From contig CAWBVG010000054.1 in NCBI GenBank assembly GCA_963792175.1, positions 1 through 18,702 of the forward strand: DNA of 18,702 nt, in the 5' to 3' direction. How positions within the stretch are numbered: position 1 is the stretch's first letter; each line of letters opens with the position of its first letter. Position numbers and translations under genes: made by a program. The stretch is from CAWBVG01 sp963792175 (GTDB lineage: Bacteria; Acidobacteriota; Vicinamibacteria; Vicinamibacterales; CAVVIG01). The notes under the pieces were generated by a model. The model was not told the DNA's origin, searched no databases, and saw only the letters and a program-made list of their open reading frames with translations. This document shows, one piece after another, positions 7,537 through 14,661 of this stretch.

Positions 7537-9289
7537 CTACTTGACCGCAAACACCCAGACGACGCCGCCCTCGGGAACCTCGGGAAACGTGGCCGGCGAG
7601 ATTCTGCGCAACACGGATTGCATGGTGCGCGAGTCGATGCCCCAACCCGATTGCACGGCGACGTACTGCTTGCCGTCGACCATGAACGACACCGGCTGGC
7701 CGATGATGCCCGAGTTGGTCGGATACTCCCACAACACCGCGCCGCTTGTCGCATCGAACGCGCGGAACAGCCGATCGTGCGTGCCGCCGCTGAACACGAG
7801 TCCGCCGCCGGTGGCGAGCGTCGGTCCCCAGTTCGACATCATCCCGAAACTGTGGGTCCAGACCCGCGCGCCGGTGTCGACGTTCCACGCCTGCACTTCG
7901 CCGATGTGGTCCGCGCCCGCGGCGATTCTGAGGGTGTTGGTGTTGCCCGTGAATGCCCTGCCCGCCGTGTAGGTGACGGGCCGTCCGCTCATCGTCGTGC
8001 AGAGATTCTCGTTGGCCGGGATGTAGATCATCCGGGTCTTCGGACTGAACGCGATCGGCGGCCAGTTCTTGCCGCCCCAGTGCGACGGACAGAAGTCGGC
8101 TTCCTTGTTCGTGCCGGGCTGACGCGCCGGATCGACGTTCGGCCGGCCGGTCGCCGGATCGAGACTCTGGAAGACGTTGTGCTTCACGTACGGCTTCCCC
8201 TCGACGAACTTGATCGGCCCGTCGGTGCGCTCGAGGAACCAGAGGTAGCCGTCGCGCGCGACGTCGATGAGTCCCTTCACCGTCCTCCCGCCACGTGTGT
8301 AGTCGACGAGGATGGGCGGCGACACTTCGTCCCAGTCCCACGAATCGTTGGGGTGGTACTGAAAATGTCCCTTCAGCTTTCCAGTCGCGACGTCGAGGGC
8401 GATCGTCGACGAGGTGTAGAGGTTGTCGCCGGGACGCTGGTCGCCCATCCAGGGACCGCCGTTGCCCGTCCCCCAGAACGCGAGGTTGGTATCCGGATCG
8501 TAGGTGCCGGTCACCCACACCGGCGCGCCGCCGGTCTTCCACTGATCGCCTGTGGGCCACGTCTCGCTGCCTGGCTCGCCGGGCGCCGGCACCGTGTAGG
8601 TCCGCCACACTTCCTTGCCGCTCTCGACGTCGTACGCCGCGACGAAGCCGCGGATGCCCATTTCGCCGCCGGAGGCGCCGACCAGCACGTGGCCGCCGGC
8701 AATCAGCGGCGCCACCGACATGTAGTACCCACTCTTGTTGTCGGCGACCTTGGCCGTCCACGCTTCCTGACCGGTCTTCGCGTTCAGCGCGACCAGCACC
8801 GCCTCGCCGGCCGCGAAGAACACTTTGTCGCCGTACAGCGCGACACCACGGCTGGTCCCGTGGAGCAGGATCACGTCCTCGGGCAACGGGCGGCGGTAGC
8901 GCCACAACAGCGCGCCCGTCTTCGCGTCGAGCGCGATGACCTGATTGCCAGGCGTCGCGACGAACATCACACCGTTGTTGACGATGGGCGGCGCTTCGTG
9001 ACCGTTGGTCACGCCGGTCGAGAACGACCAGACCGGCTGCAACCGCGTGACATTCGCGGGCGTGATCTGCTCGAGCGGGCTGTATCCCCACCCGGAGTAG
9101 GTGCGCCGCACCATCAGCCAGTCGCCGTCGCCGGGGCTCTTCAGTCGTGCGGCGTCGACCAGTTTGTAGTTCTGAAGGATCGACGGGCATCGGCGCCGCC
9201 GGAGGCTGCGGCGGGGGCTGCGCCACGTCCGCGCGCAGCGCGGACAGCGCAACAGCCATCAAGAGCGCGACGAAGGCCACACTCCGCAT
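7537..9289 (-). CDS. PQQ-dependent dehydrogenase, eight-bladed quinoprotein type, one frame break near the N-terminus
   Basis: A quinoprotein alcohol/aldose-dehydrogenase-like enzyme, periplasmic. The ATG at 9289 opens MRSVAFVALLMAVALSALRA, a Sec signal, with AAAGG upstream. The frame breaks near 9175-9190; from SILQNYKLVDAARLKSPGDG the reading is clean for about 545 residues. Repeated propeller docking motifs are plain: ALDAKTGALLWRYRR, ALNAKTGQEAWTAKV, AYDVESGKEVWRTYT, AWNVDTGARVWTHSF, AFDATSGAVLWEYPT. The catalytic region SWDWDEVSPPILVD (near 8305-8340) holds the family Asp. I find only two cysteines (DFCPSHWGG, NLCTTMSG), so the adjacent Cys-Cys ring of methanol dehydrogenases is absent, and there is no fused cytochrome c domain. 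Its ATG is one base after the stop of the Rieske gene, so the pair is tightly coupled and the Rieske protein is a natural candidate electron acceptor. Confidence 0.87.
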
Positions 9290-9290
9290 C

Positions 9291-9823
9291 TCAACCTTTC
9301 TCGTACCCGACGGGTGACGTGAACGGCTTCGCGACCACGAGCTTGCCATCGACGATCGTCAGCGGCAGCGCCGGCAGCGCGCGCGGCGCGGGGCCATCGA
9401 CGACGCGCCCGCCCTGCTTGGGATCGAACGACGACGAATGGCACGAACACGACAGGATCTGTTCAGGTGGCGAGCCAGTCGTCGATGTCGCAGCCATTAT
9501 GCGTGCAAATGGCTGTGTAGGCGACCACGCCGCCGGCCGCCCGCGGGGCGGTTTCCGGCGAGAGCGTCTCCGGGGCGAGACGCACCAGCAGCAATTGATT
9601 CAAACGCGATCCGCTGCGGACGGTCTTGTTCGCCGGGTCCATCGCCCAGGCCAGCGTGTGTTTGGCGCCGAGCGGAATGTCAGCCCGGCGTCAGCGGCGT
9701 CTTCGCCGCGTCGTCCGCCTTGACGAGGACGTCGCCTTCCTTCGGCCGGACCGAGGCCGGATCGTCCTGGCGAAGGCCCATGCCCAGCACCAGCGCGCTC
9801 TGCAGCAATGCTCGACGGTTCAT
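9291..9823 (-). CDS. Exported Rieske [2Fe-2S] protein, two frame breaks
   Basis: A small periplasmic or membrane-anchored Rieske protein, pieced together from three frames. The ATG at 9823 gives MNRRALLQSALVLGMGLRQD, a short Tat-like leader, then PKEGDVLVKADDAAKTPLTP. After a break near 9685 it reads DIPLGAKHTLAWAMDPANK, RLNQLLLVRLAPETL and VVAYTAICTHNGCDIDDW. After a second break near 9475 it reads EQILSCSCHSSSFDPKQGG, RALPALPLTIVDGKLVV and the end. Both cluster-binding boxes are present: CTHNGC (9490-9507) and CSCH (9438-9449), supplying the two Cys and two His ligands plus the two disulfide cysteines. Total about 177 aa, a normal length. The stop TGA is one base from the PQQ dehydrogenase start. 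The intact ligands on both sides of the breaks argue for sequence error. I infer that it carries electrons from the dehydrogenase. Confidence 0.83.
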
Positions 9824-9955
9824 TCCTGCACAGGATACACGCGGCGGACTTGGACGTCATGTTGCACAAGTCCCCGCAGAACCATGGGCGCAGACGCGTT
9901 GTGGGTCGGCGGTTGCCTATATGTGGCATCGCCATCTCTAAGCAGGAGTCAGAGC
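9824..9955. promoter_or_regulatory. Divergent intergenic region; weak promoter for the Rieske operon
   Basis: 132 bp between the Rieske gene (minus) and the BON gene (plus). On the minus strand TATCCT (plus coordinates 9832-9837) lies 8 nt before the Rieske ATG, with ATGACG 17 nt further upstream. That is a modest sigma-70-like match and would give a nearly leaderless message. For the plus gene I see the ribosome site but no clear -35/-10 pair. Confidence 0.3.
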
Positions 9956-10366
9956 ATGCATCAGTATCGATTGAGGTCATCGATTCGCGCGTTCGTTTTC
10001 ACCGGCGCGCTGGCCGTCTCGGCGGGGGTCGCGTTCGCGCAGACACCGCAGACACCGCCGGACAACACCAAAGTCAACACCCGCGATCGCGCGAAAGGCG
10101 CAGTGACCGCCGATCAGCAGAAGGAAAACGCCGGCGATCGCGAGCTCACGCAGAAGATCAGAAAGTCGCTGATGGCGGACAAGTCGCTCTCGACCTATGC
10201 ACACAACGTGAAAGTTGTGGCGCAAGGTGGACAGGTCACTCTGAAGGGACCGGTTCGCACGGAGGACGAGAAGCGAAACGTCGAGGCCAAGGCCGTCGAG
10301 GTGGCCGGCGCCGGACACGTCGTCAACCAGATCAGTATCGCCACCGCCAAACACAGCAAGAAGTAG
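9956..10366 (+). CDS. Exported BON-domain protein (OsmY-like)
   Basis: 136 aa. The ATG at 9956 is preceded by AGGAG at 7 nt. MHQYRLRSSIRAFVFTGAL followed by AVSAGVAFAQ is a Sec signal with a cut after FAQ. After a polar linker (TPQTPPDNTKVNTRDRAKG) residues about 60-135 form one BON domain: ELTQKIRKSLMADKSLSTYA, NVKVVAQGGQVTLKGPVRTE, EKRNVEAKAVEVAGAGHVVN, then a short ISIATAKHSKK tail. BON domains bind phospholipid or envelope surfaces, and OsmY-type proteins are induced by osmotic or stationary-phase stress. The next gene follows after 43 bp, so the two probably form a stress operon. Confidence 0.85.
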   Translation: MHQYRLRSSIRAFVFTGALAVSAGVAFAQTPQTPPDNTKVNTRDRAKGAVTADQQKENAGDRELTQKIRKSLMADKSLSTYAHNVKVVAQGGQVTLKGPVRTEDEKRNVEAKAVEVAGAGHVVNQISIATAKHSKK

Positions 10367-10409
10367 CGACCGGACTCGAATCGATCACTCGACAACAAGG
10401 AGCGTATCC

Positions 10410-10967
10410 ATGGCAGACAAGAAGACAGCGGTTTTCGGCATTTATCCGAGCGTGGCCCAGGCGGAGGCCGCGGTCGACGCGATCGTCCGCGCAGGTTTCT
10501 CCAATAACGACGTCTCCGTGCTGATGCCGGACAACCAGAGCACGAAGGAGTTCGCCCACGAAAAGAACACCAAGGCGCCGGAAGGCACCACGACCGGCGT
10601 CGCCGCGGGCGGCACCGTCGGCGGCGCGCTGGGTCTGCTGGCGGGGATCGGCGCGCTGGCGATTCCCGGAGTCGGGCCGTTCATCGCCGCCGGCCCGATC
10701 ATGGGCGCTCTCGCCGGCATCGGCGTGGGCGGCGCGGTCGGTGGGTTGGTCGGAGCGCTCGTCGGCATGGGGATCCCCGAATACGAGGCGAAGCGCTACG
10801 AGGGACGCGTCAAGAACGGCGGCGTGCTGCTGTCGGTCCACTGCGATACGTCCGAAGAAATCGCGCGCGCGAAGGACGTGTTGAAGCGCACCGCCGCCGA
10901 AGACATCTCCTCGAGCGGTGAAGAGGCGGTCGGCGCCGGCGCGAAGTCCGGCAACCGCACGATGTAA
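10410..10967 (+). CDS. Glycine-zipper stress protein (general stress protein 17M / YflT-like)
   Basis: 185 aa. The ATG at 10410 has AAGGAG just upstream. The N-terminus TAVFGIYPSVAQAEAAVDAI then VRAGFSNNDVSVLMPD is a small alpha/beta domain typical of proteins annotated as general stress protein 17M or low-temperature-induced. FAHEKNTKAPEGTTTG leads into a long Gly/Ala-rich segment (about residues 62-118: GVAAGGTVGGALGLLAG, IPGVGPFIAAGPIMGALAG, GGAVGGLVGALVGMGIP) with glycine-zipper spacing, likely membrane-inserting. PEYEAKRYEGRVKNGGVLL then SVHCDTSEEIARAKDVL closes a second copy-like alpha/beta unit, ending with a disordered Ser/Gly tail. The function is not established. Together with the BON gene it suggests an envelope or osmotic stress response. 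Confidence 0.78.
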   Translation: MADKKTAVFGIYPSVAQAEAAVDAIVRAGFSNNDVSVLMPDNQSTKEFAHEKNTKAPEGTTTGVAAGGTVGGALGLLAGIGALAIPGVGPFIAAGPIMGALAGIGVGGAVGGLVGALVGMGIPEYEAKRYEGRVKNGGVLLSVHCDTSEEIARAKDVLKRTAAEDISSSGEEAVGAGAKSGNRTM

Positions 10968-10980
10968 CGCGACAGACCCT

Positions 10981-11036
10981 GATACCTTGACAATCGACAA
11001 CTGATCCTGCAGTCTATTGTCGAACGTCAAGGTATC
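10981..11036. promoter_or_regulatory. Near-perfect 20-bp inverted repeat immediately upstream of padR-like gene
   Basis: The left arm is GATACCTTGACAATCGACAA (10981-11000) and the right arm TTGTCGAACGTCAAGGTATC (11017-11036). They match at 18 of 20 positions with a 16-nt loop. The left arm contains a perfect -35 hexamer TTGACA (10987-10992), but I see no -10 at standard spacing. The right arm ends 8 nt before the PadR ATG and includes the only ribosome-site-like AAGG. It could be an operator for autoregulation, a terminator for the upstream stress operon (no U-tract), or an RNA hairpin masking translation start. It does not look like the ATGT-N8-ACAT operator of PadR itself. Confidence 0.6.
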
Positions 11037-11044
11037 GCGATTTC

Positions 11045-11377
11045 ATGCTGGCACACATCCCGGATCTGCTGCAGGGCACGCTCGACCTCCTCATCCTCAA
11101 GAGCCTCGCGCCGGCACCGCTGCACGGCTGGGCGATTTCGAAACGCATTCAGCAGATGTCGAGCGACGTGCTCACGGTGAATCAGGGATCGCTCTACCCT
11201 GCGCTCTACCGGCTCGAGGACCGTGGCTGGATTGCGAGCAAGCCGGCGCTGTCTCCCGAAGGCCGCCGCATCAAGGTGTATCGACTGACGGCCGCCGGCC
11301 GCCGCCAGCTCTCGCACGAGATCGACGCGTGGCGCCACTTCGCGCGGGCCATCGATCACGTGGTCGCCGCCACGTAG
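11045..11377 (+). CDS. PadR-family transcriptional regulator
   Basis: 110 aa, a compact PadR-like winged-helix protein. LLQGTLDLLILKSLAPAPLH and GWAISKRIQQMSSDVL form the first helices. VNQGSLYPALYRLEDRGWI is the recognition helix and wing, the family hallmark, followed by EGRRIKVYRLTAAGRRQL. The short C-terminal helix (EIDAWRHFARAIDHVVAAT) serves for dimerisation, as in the small PadR subfamily. It ends 8 bp before the start of the long permease gene. PadR followed directly by an ADOP-type permease is the standard acidobacterial arrangement, so it probably represses this operon in response to an unknown ligand. A long inverted repeat covers its upstream region. Confidence 0.9.
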   Translation: MLAHIPDLLQGTLDLLILKSLAPAPLHGWAISKRIQQMSSDVLTVNQGSLYPALYRLEDRGWIASKPALSPEGRRIKVYRLTAAGRRQLSHEIDAWRHFARAIDHVVAAT

Positions 11378-11385
11378 CGGGTCGC

Positions 11386-14016
11386 ATGGCGGCCATCACC
11401 CGCTGGATGCGCCGGTTCCTCCTGGTCGTTCGCGGCCGCTCGGTCGAGCAGTCGATGGACGACGAGCTGCGCTATCACATCGAGTGCGAGGTCGCGGAAC
11501 GGATCAAGGCTGGTCAGCCGCCGGCCGCAGCCCGGCTCGCGGCGCTGCGCGATTTCGGCGGCCTCGAGTTCGTCAAGGAAGAGGCGCGCGACGCGCGTGG
11601 CACCCGTCGCGTCGAGGACTTCCTCGGCGATCTCCGCAACGCCGCGCGCGTGCTGCGACGGAACCCCGGCATCACGACCGCGGCCGTGCTCACCTTCGCA
11701 CTCGGCATCGGCGCGGCCGGCGCGATCTTCTGCGTCGTCTACGGCGTGCTGCTGCGGCCGCTGCCCTACACAGGATCCGGGACGGCTCGTCGTGGTCTGG
11801 GAACGCAACATCCCGCGGAACAAGGATCGGAACGTGGTGTCGGTCGCGAACTTCGAAGCGTGGCGCGACCGGAATCAGGTGTTCGACGGGATGGCCGCGC
11901 TGGTGCCGCGGCCGGTGACGCTCGTCGACGGCGATGTGCCCGAGCGCGTGATGGGCGCCGACGTGTCGCCCGGCTACTTCCGCCTCCTCGGCGTCACCCC
12001 GTTCCTGGGCCGCGACTTCGACACCGCGGCCGCCGCCGCCGATCGCGACGCGGTCGTTCTGAGCCACGGATTCTGGATGCGCCGGTTCGGCGGCGATCCG
12101 TCAGTGGTCGGTCGACGGCTTCAGGTCTCTGGAAAACCGTACGTCATTGCCGGCGTGATGCCGGCGTCGTTCGAGCCGCCGCGGTTTGGCTGGCTCGTGG
12201 TTCAGGATCTCTGGTTTCCGTTTGCCGCGACGCCGGAAACCCGGGCGTGGGGACGCTTCCTGCTGGTCGTCGCCCGCCTGCGGCCGGACACATCGCTCGA
12301 GAACGCGCGCGCGGAGATGGCGGTCCTCGGCCAACAGATGGCGAGCGAATCGCCGGGCAACAAGGGCTGGGGTGTCACGGTCGTTTCGCTCGCGGAACAG
12401 ATCACCGGCGACGTTCGAACGGCGCTGGTCATCGTCCTCGGCGCCGCGGGACTGCTGTTCGTCATCGCGGTGACCAACGTCGCGACGCTCATGCTGTCGC
12501 TGATGCGGAGGCGCGCGCAGGAACTGGCGACGCGCCGGGCGATCGGCGCCAGCGACCGTCGGCTGTTCTGGCAGCTGTGGACGGAAAGCGCACTGCTCGG
12601 CGCGTGCGGCACCGCGGTCGGCTTCATGACCCTGATCCCGGGCGTGCGCGTGCTGCTCTCGCTGGCGCCGCCTGACGTGCCGCGACTCGAATCGATTCGC
12701 CTCGATGCGCCGATCCTGACCGCCGTCGCCGCCGTCGCCTGTCTTGCGATCGCCATCTTCGGTGCGGTCGCGGCTGCGTTCGGCCGATCCGCAGCCGTCA
12801 GTTTCCGCCCCATGACCGGTCAGTGATGCGCGCATGTCGCCCCGAGCGGGAGGCGCGGCGCTGGTCGCGGCGGAAATCGCCGTTGCGCTGGCGCTCGGCG
12901 TCATGGCCACCCTGATGGTCCGCAGCTTTACGAGCCTGCGATCCGTGGATCTTGGCTTCGCGACGGACGGCGTGGTCGCGGCTCGCGTGGCGCTGGCCGG
13001 ACCCCGCGCCGAATCTCCAGCGAGTCAGCACGCGTTCTTCGAAACGCTCCTCGAACGCGTGCGAACGCTCTCCCGGCGTGCAGTCCGCCGGCCTGATCAG
13101 CACGCGTCCCTTCGGCGGGCTGGGACCGGCCACCGAGGCGAGCGACCCGATGCAGCCGGAGGGGGCGGCGACGCGATCGGCTGTCGCCGATATCCGATGG
13201 GTTGACACCGCGCTGTTCCAGACGCTGCGGATTCCTGTGCTGCGCGGGCGTACCTTCGATTCGACCGAAGCGGCCGGGACGCCGCACGTGGTCATCAGCG
13301 AGTCCATGGCGGACGCGTTGTGGCCCCGGCAGGATGCACTGGGCCACCGCCTTCACCTCGATCTCTACAACGGGATCATGGTGGAGGTGATCGGCATCGT
13401 GCGAGACGTCTACCTGATGGATCCGCGCACGCCAGTGCGTCCAATCGCGTACCTGTCCGACGCCCGGTTCCCGAGCGATACGCGCGATGTCGTCGTCCGG
13501 GTGAACGGCGATCCCGGCGCCATGGTCCCGTCCCTGAGAAGCGTCCTCGCCGCGCTCGAACCTGACGTGCCGCTGTACCAGGTCACGACGATGCCGGACC
13601 TGGTGGACAGGACGGTCGCGTCAGATCGCTTCACGACGTTCCTGCTGTCGGCGTTCGCGGGTGTGGCGCTGATGCTCGGCGGCGTCGGCGTCTTCGGCGT
13701 CATCTCGAGCGACGTCGCCCGGCGCCGGAAAGAAATCGGCATCCGCATGGCTCTGGGCGCCCGGACATCCGTGGTCATCGTGATGATGGTGAAGCAGGCG
13801 CTGGTGCGCGCGTCAGTCGGTGTCGCCGCCGGCAGTGCGCTGGCTCTCGTGGCGGCCTATTCGATGCAATCGCTCCTCTTCGGCGTGGCGCCGACCGACC
13901 CGCTATCGTTTCTCCTTGTCGCGACGGCGCTCCTGGGTCTCGCCACCGTGGCGACGCTCATCCCGGCGGTCCAGGCGCTCCGTTCGTCGCCTGTGACATC
14001 GCTGCGCGAGGGGTAG
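11386..14016 (+). CDS. ADOP-type (acidobacterial duplicated orphan permease) MacB/FtsX-like ABC transporter permease, three frame breaks
   Basis: A single long permease of about 876 aa when three one-base breaks are bridged (near 11770, 12826 and 13068). Order: a soluble N-terminal prefix (MDDELRYHIECEVAERIKAG, ALRDFGGLEFVKEEARD), the first membrane helix after RVLRRNPGITTAAVLTFALG, a MacB-type periplasmic domain (VVVWERNIPRN, VSPGYFRLLGVTPFLGRDFD, VVLSHGFWMRRFGGDPSVV), an FtsX block (ATLMLSLMRRRAQELATRRA, IGASDRRLFWQL), then a second copy of the same plan: ALVAAEIAVALALGVMATLM, DTALFQTLRIPVLRGRTFD, a MacB-type domain, and FtsX (GVISSDVARRRKEIGIRMAL, GARTSVVIVMMVKQAL). The duplicated halves and total length are typical of ADOPs. 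No ATPase gene is present in the window. The TGA at 12824-12826 separates the halves, but continuity of family sequence across it favours an indel over two real half-permeases. The substrate is unknown. Confidence 0.85.
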
Positions 14017-14027
14017 CGCCCCGAGCC

Positions 14028-14074
14028 CCGATCCCGGCCCGATCCCGGCACCGATCCCGGCACCGATCCCGGCA
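14028..14074. repeat. 12-bp tandem repeat CCGATCCCGGCA, about 3.9 copies
   Basis: Three identical copies of CCGATCCCGGCA (14039-14050, 14051-14062, 14063-14074), preceded by an 11-base copy lacking the final A (14028-14038). It begins 11 bases after the permease stop. Together with the preceding CCCCGAGCCCC the minus strand reads GGG-ATC-GGG-CC-GGG-ATC-GGGG-CTC-GGGG, a G-quadruplex pattern. It is far too short, and without spacers, for a CRISPR array. Confidence 0.75.
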
Positions 14075-14098
14075 CTGGCGAAGACTGTTGAGCCAGCG

Positions 14099-14121
14099 GG
14101 GTCGGATACAGTATCCGACCC
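14099..14121. terminator. Perfect 11-bp inverted repeat after the permease gene (possible terminator or dispersed palindrome)
   Basis: GGGTCGGATAC, one base A, then GTATCCGACCC: a perfect 11-bp palindrome. A one-base loop is too tight for a normal RNA hairpin, so about 4-5 bases would stay open. There is no T-run. It sits between the permease (stop 14016) and the DGPF gene (start 14213), just upstream of the putative ECF42 promoter, so it could be an operator, a terminator or a member of a dispersed palindrome family. Confidence 0.45.
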
Positions 14122-14142
14122 TGTCGACCTGAAGGCGACGTC

Positions 14143-14169
14143 TGTCGATCCGGCTACGCCTCGTTCGAC
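14143..14169 (+). promoter_or_regulatory. Putative ECF42-type promoter for the DGPF/sigma operon
   Basis: TGTCGA (14143-14148) is followed after 17 bases by CGAC (14166-14169). As I recall, the promoter reported for ECF42 sigma factors is TGTCGA at -35 and CGA(T/C or similar) at -10 with 16-17 bases between. Transcription would start near 14175, about 37 bases before the DGPF ATG. A second TGTCGA lies at 14122-14127 with less suitable spacing. The downstream sigma factor is of the ECF42 type, so this implies positive autoregulation. Confidence 0.6.
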
Positions 14170-14212
14170 GTGTAAGTAGAGGCAGGAAACGTCATACAAA
14201 GGAGACACGACA

Positions 14213-14647
14213 ATGCGATTCATGGTGATCGTCAAGGCCAACAAGGATTCCGAAGCGGGAGTGCTGCCCGATCAGAAGATGCTGACGGAAATGGGCAAGT
14301 TCAACGAAGAGCTCGTCAAAGCCGGCGTCATGCTGGCCGGCGAAGGGCTGCAGGCGAGCGCCAAGGGCGCCCGCGTCAGGTTCGAAGGCGACAAGAAAAC
14401 CGTGATCGACGGCCCGTTCGCCGAGTCGAAAGAGCTCGTCGCCGGCTTCTGGCTGTGGCAGGTGAAGTCGAAGGCCGAGGCGATCGAGTGGCTCAAGCGC
14501 GCACCGTTCCGCGACGGCGAGGTCGAGATTCGCCAGGTGTTCGAAACAGCGGACTTCGGGGAGGCGCTGTCGCCCGAGCTGCGGGAGCAGGAAGATCGCC
14601 AGCGCGCGCAGGCCGGGTTGAGCGACAAGACGGGCGCGAAACGGTAA
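14213..14647 (+). CDS. DGPF-domain (YCII-related) protein
   Basis: 144 aa, intact. The ATG at 14213 has AAAGGAG at 8 nt, the best ribosome site in the window. The ferredoxin-like YCII fold reads MRFMVIVKANKDSEAGVLPD, FNEELVKAGVMLAGEGLQA, VRFEGDKKTVIDGPFAESKE, LVAGFWLWQVKSKAEAIEWL, RDGEVEIRQVFETADFGEAL. The DGPF tetrad that names the family is present, followed by AESKEL. A charged tail (REQEDRQRAQAGLSDKTG) extends past the fold. DGPF proteins are the constant genomic partners of ECF42 sigma factors and their main known targets; their biochemical role is not settled. The sigma gene lies 165 bp downstream and a matching promoter motif 44 bp upstream. Confidence 0.9.
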   Translation: MRFMVIVKANKDSEAGVLPDQKMLTEMGKFNEELVKAGVMLAGEGLQASAKGARVRFEGDKKTVIDGPFAESKELVAGFWLWQVKSKAEAIEWLKRAPFRDGEVEIRQVFETADFGEALSPELREQEDRQRAQAGLSDKTGAKR

Positions 14648-14661
14648 CTCAGATCGACAGC

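Noticed and set aside
7018..9723. A 901-codon open frame on the plus strand.
   Set aside because: It is antisense to the PQQ dehydrogenase and DUF6282-type genes, is rich in Arg, His, Asp and Val in the manner of GC-rich reverse-strand shadows, and shows no family motif.
9291..9823. Programmed ribosomal frameshifting to explain the Rieske gene breaks.
   Set aside because: Two breaks in one short gene with no slippery heptamer that I can see, and many similar breaks in neighbouring genes, make sequence error more likely.
14028..14074. Short tandem repeats resembling a CRISPR array.
   Set aside because: The 12-bp units are directly abutting, without spacers, and no cas gene is present.
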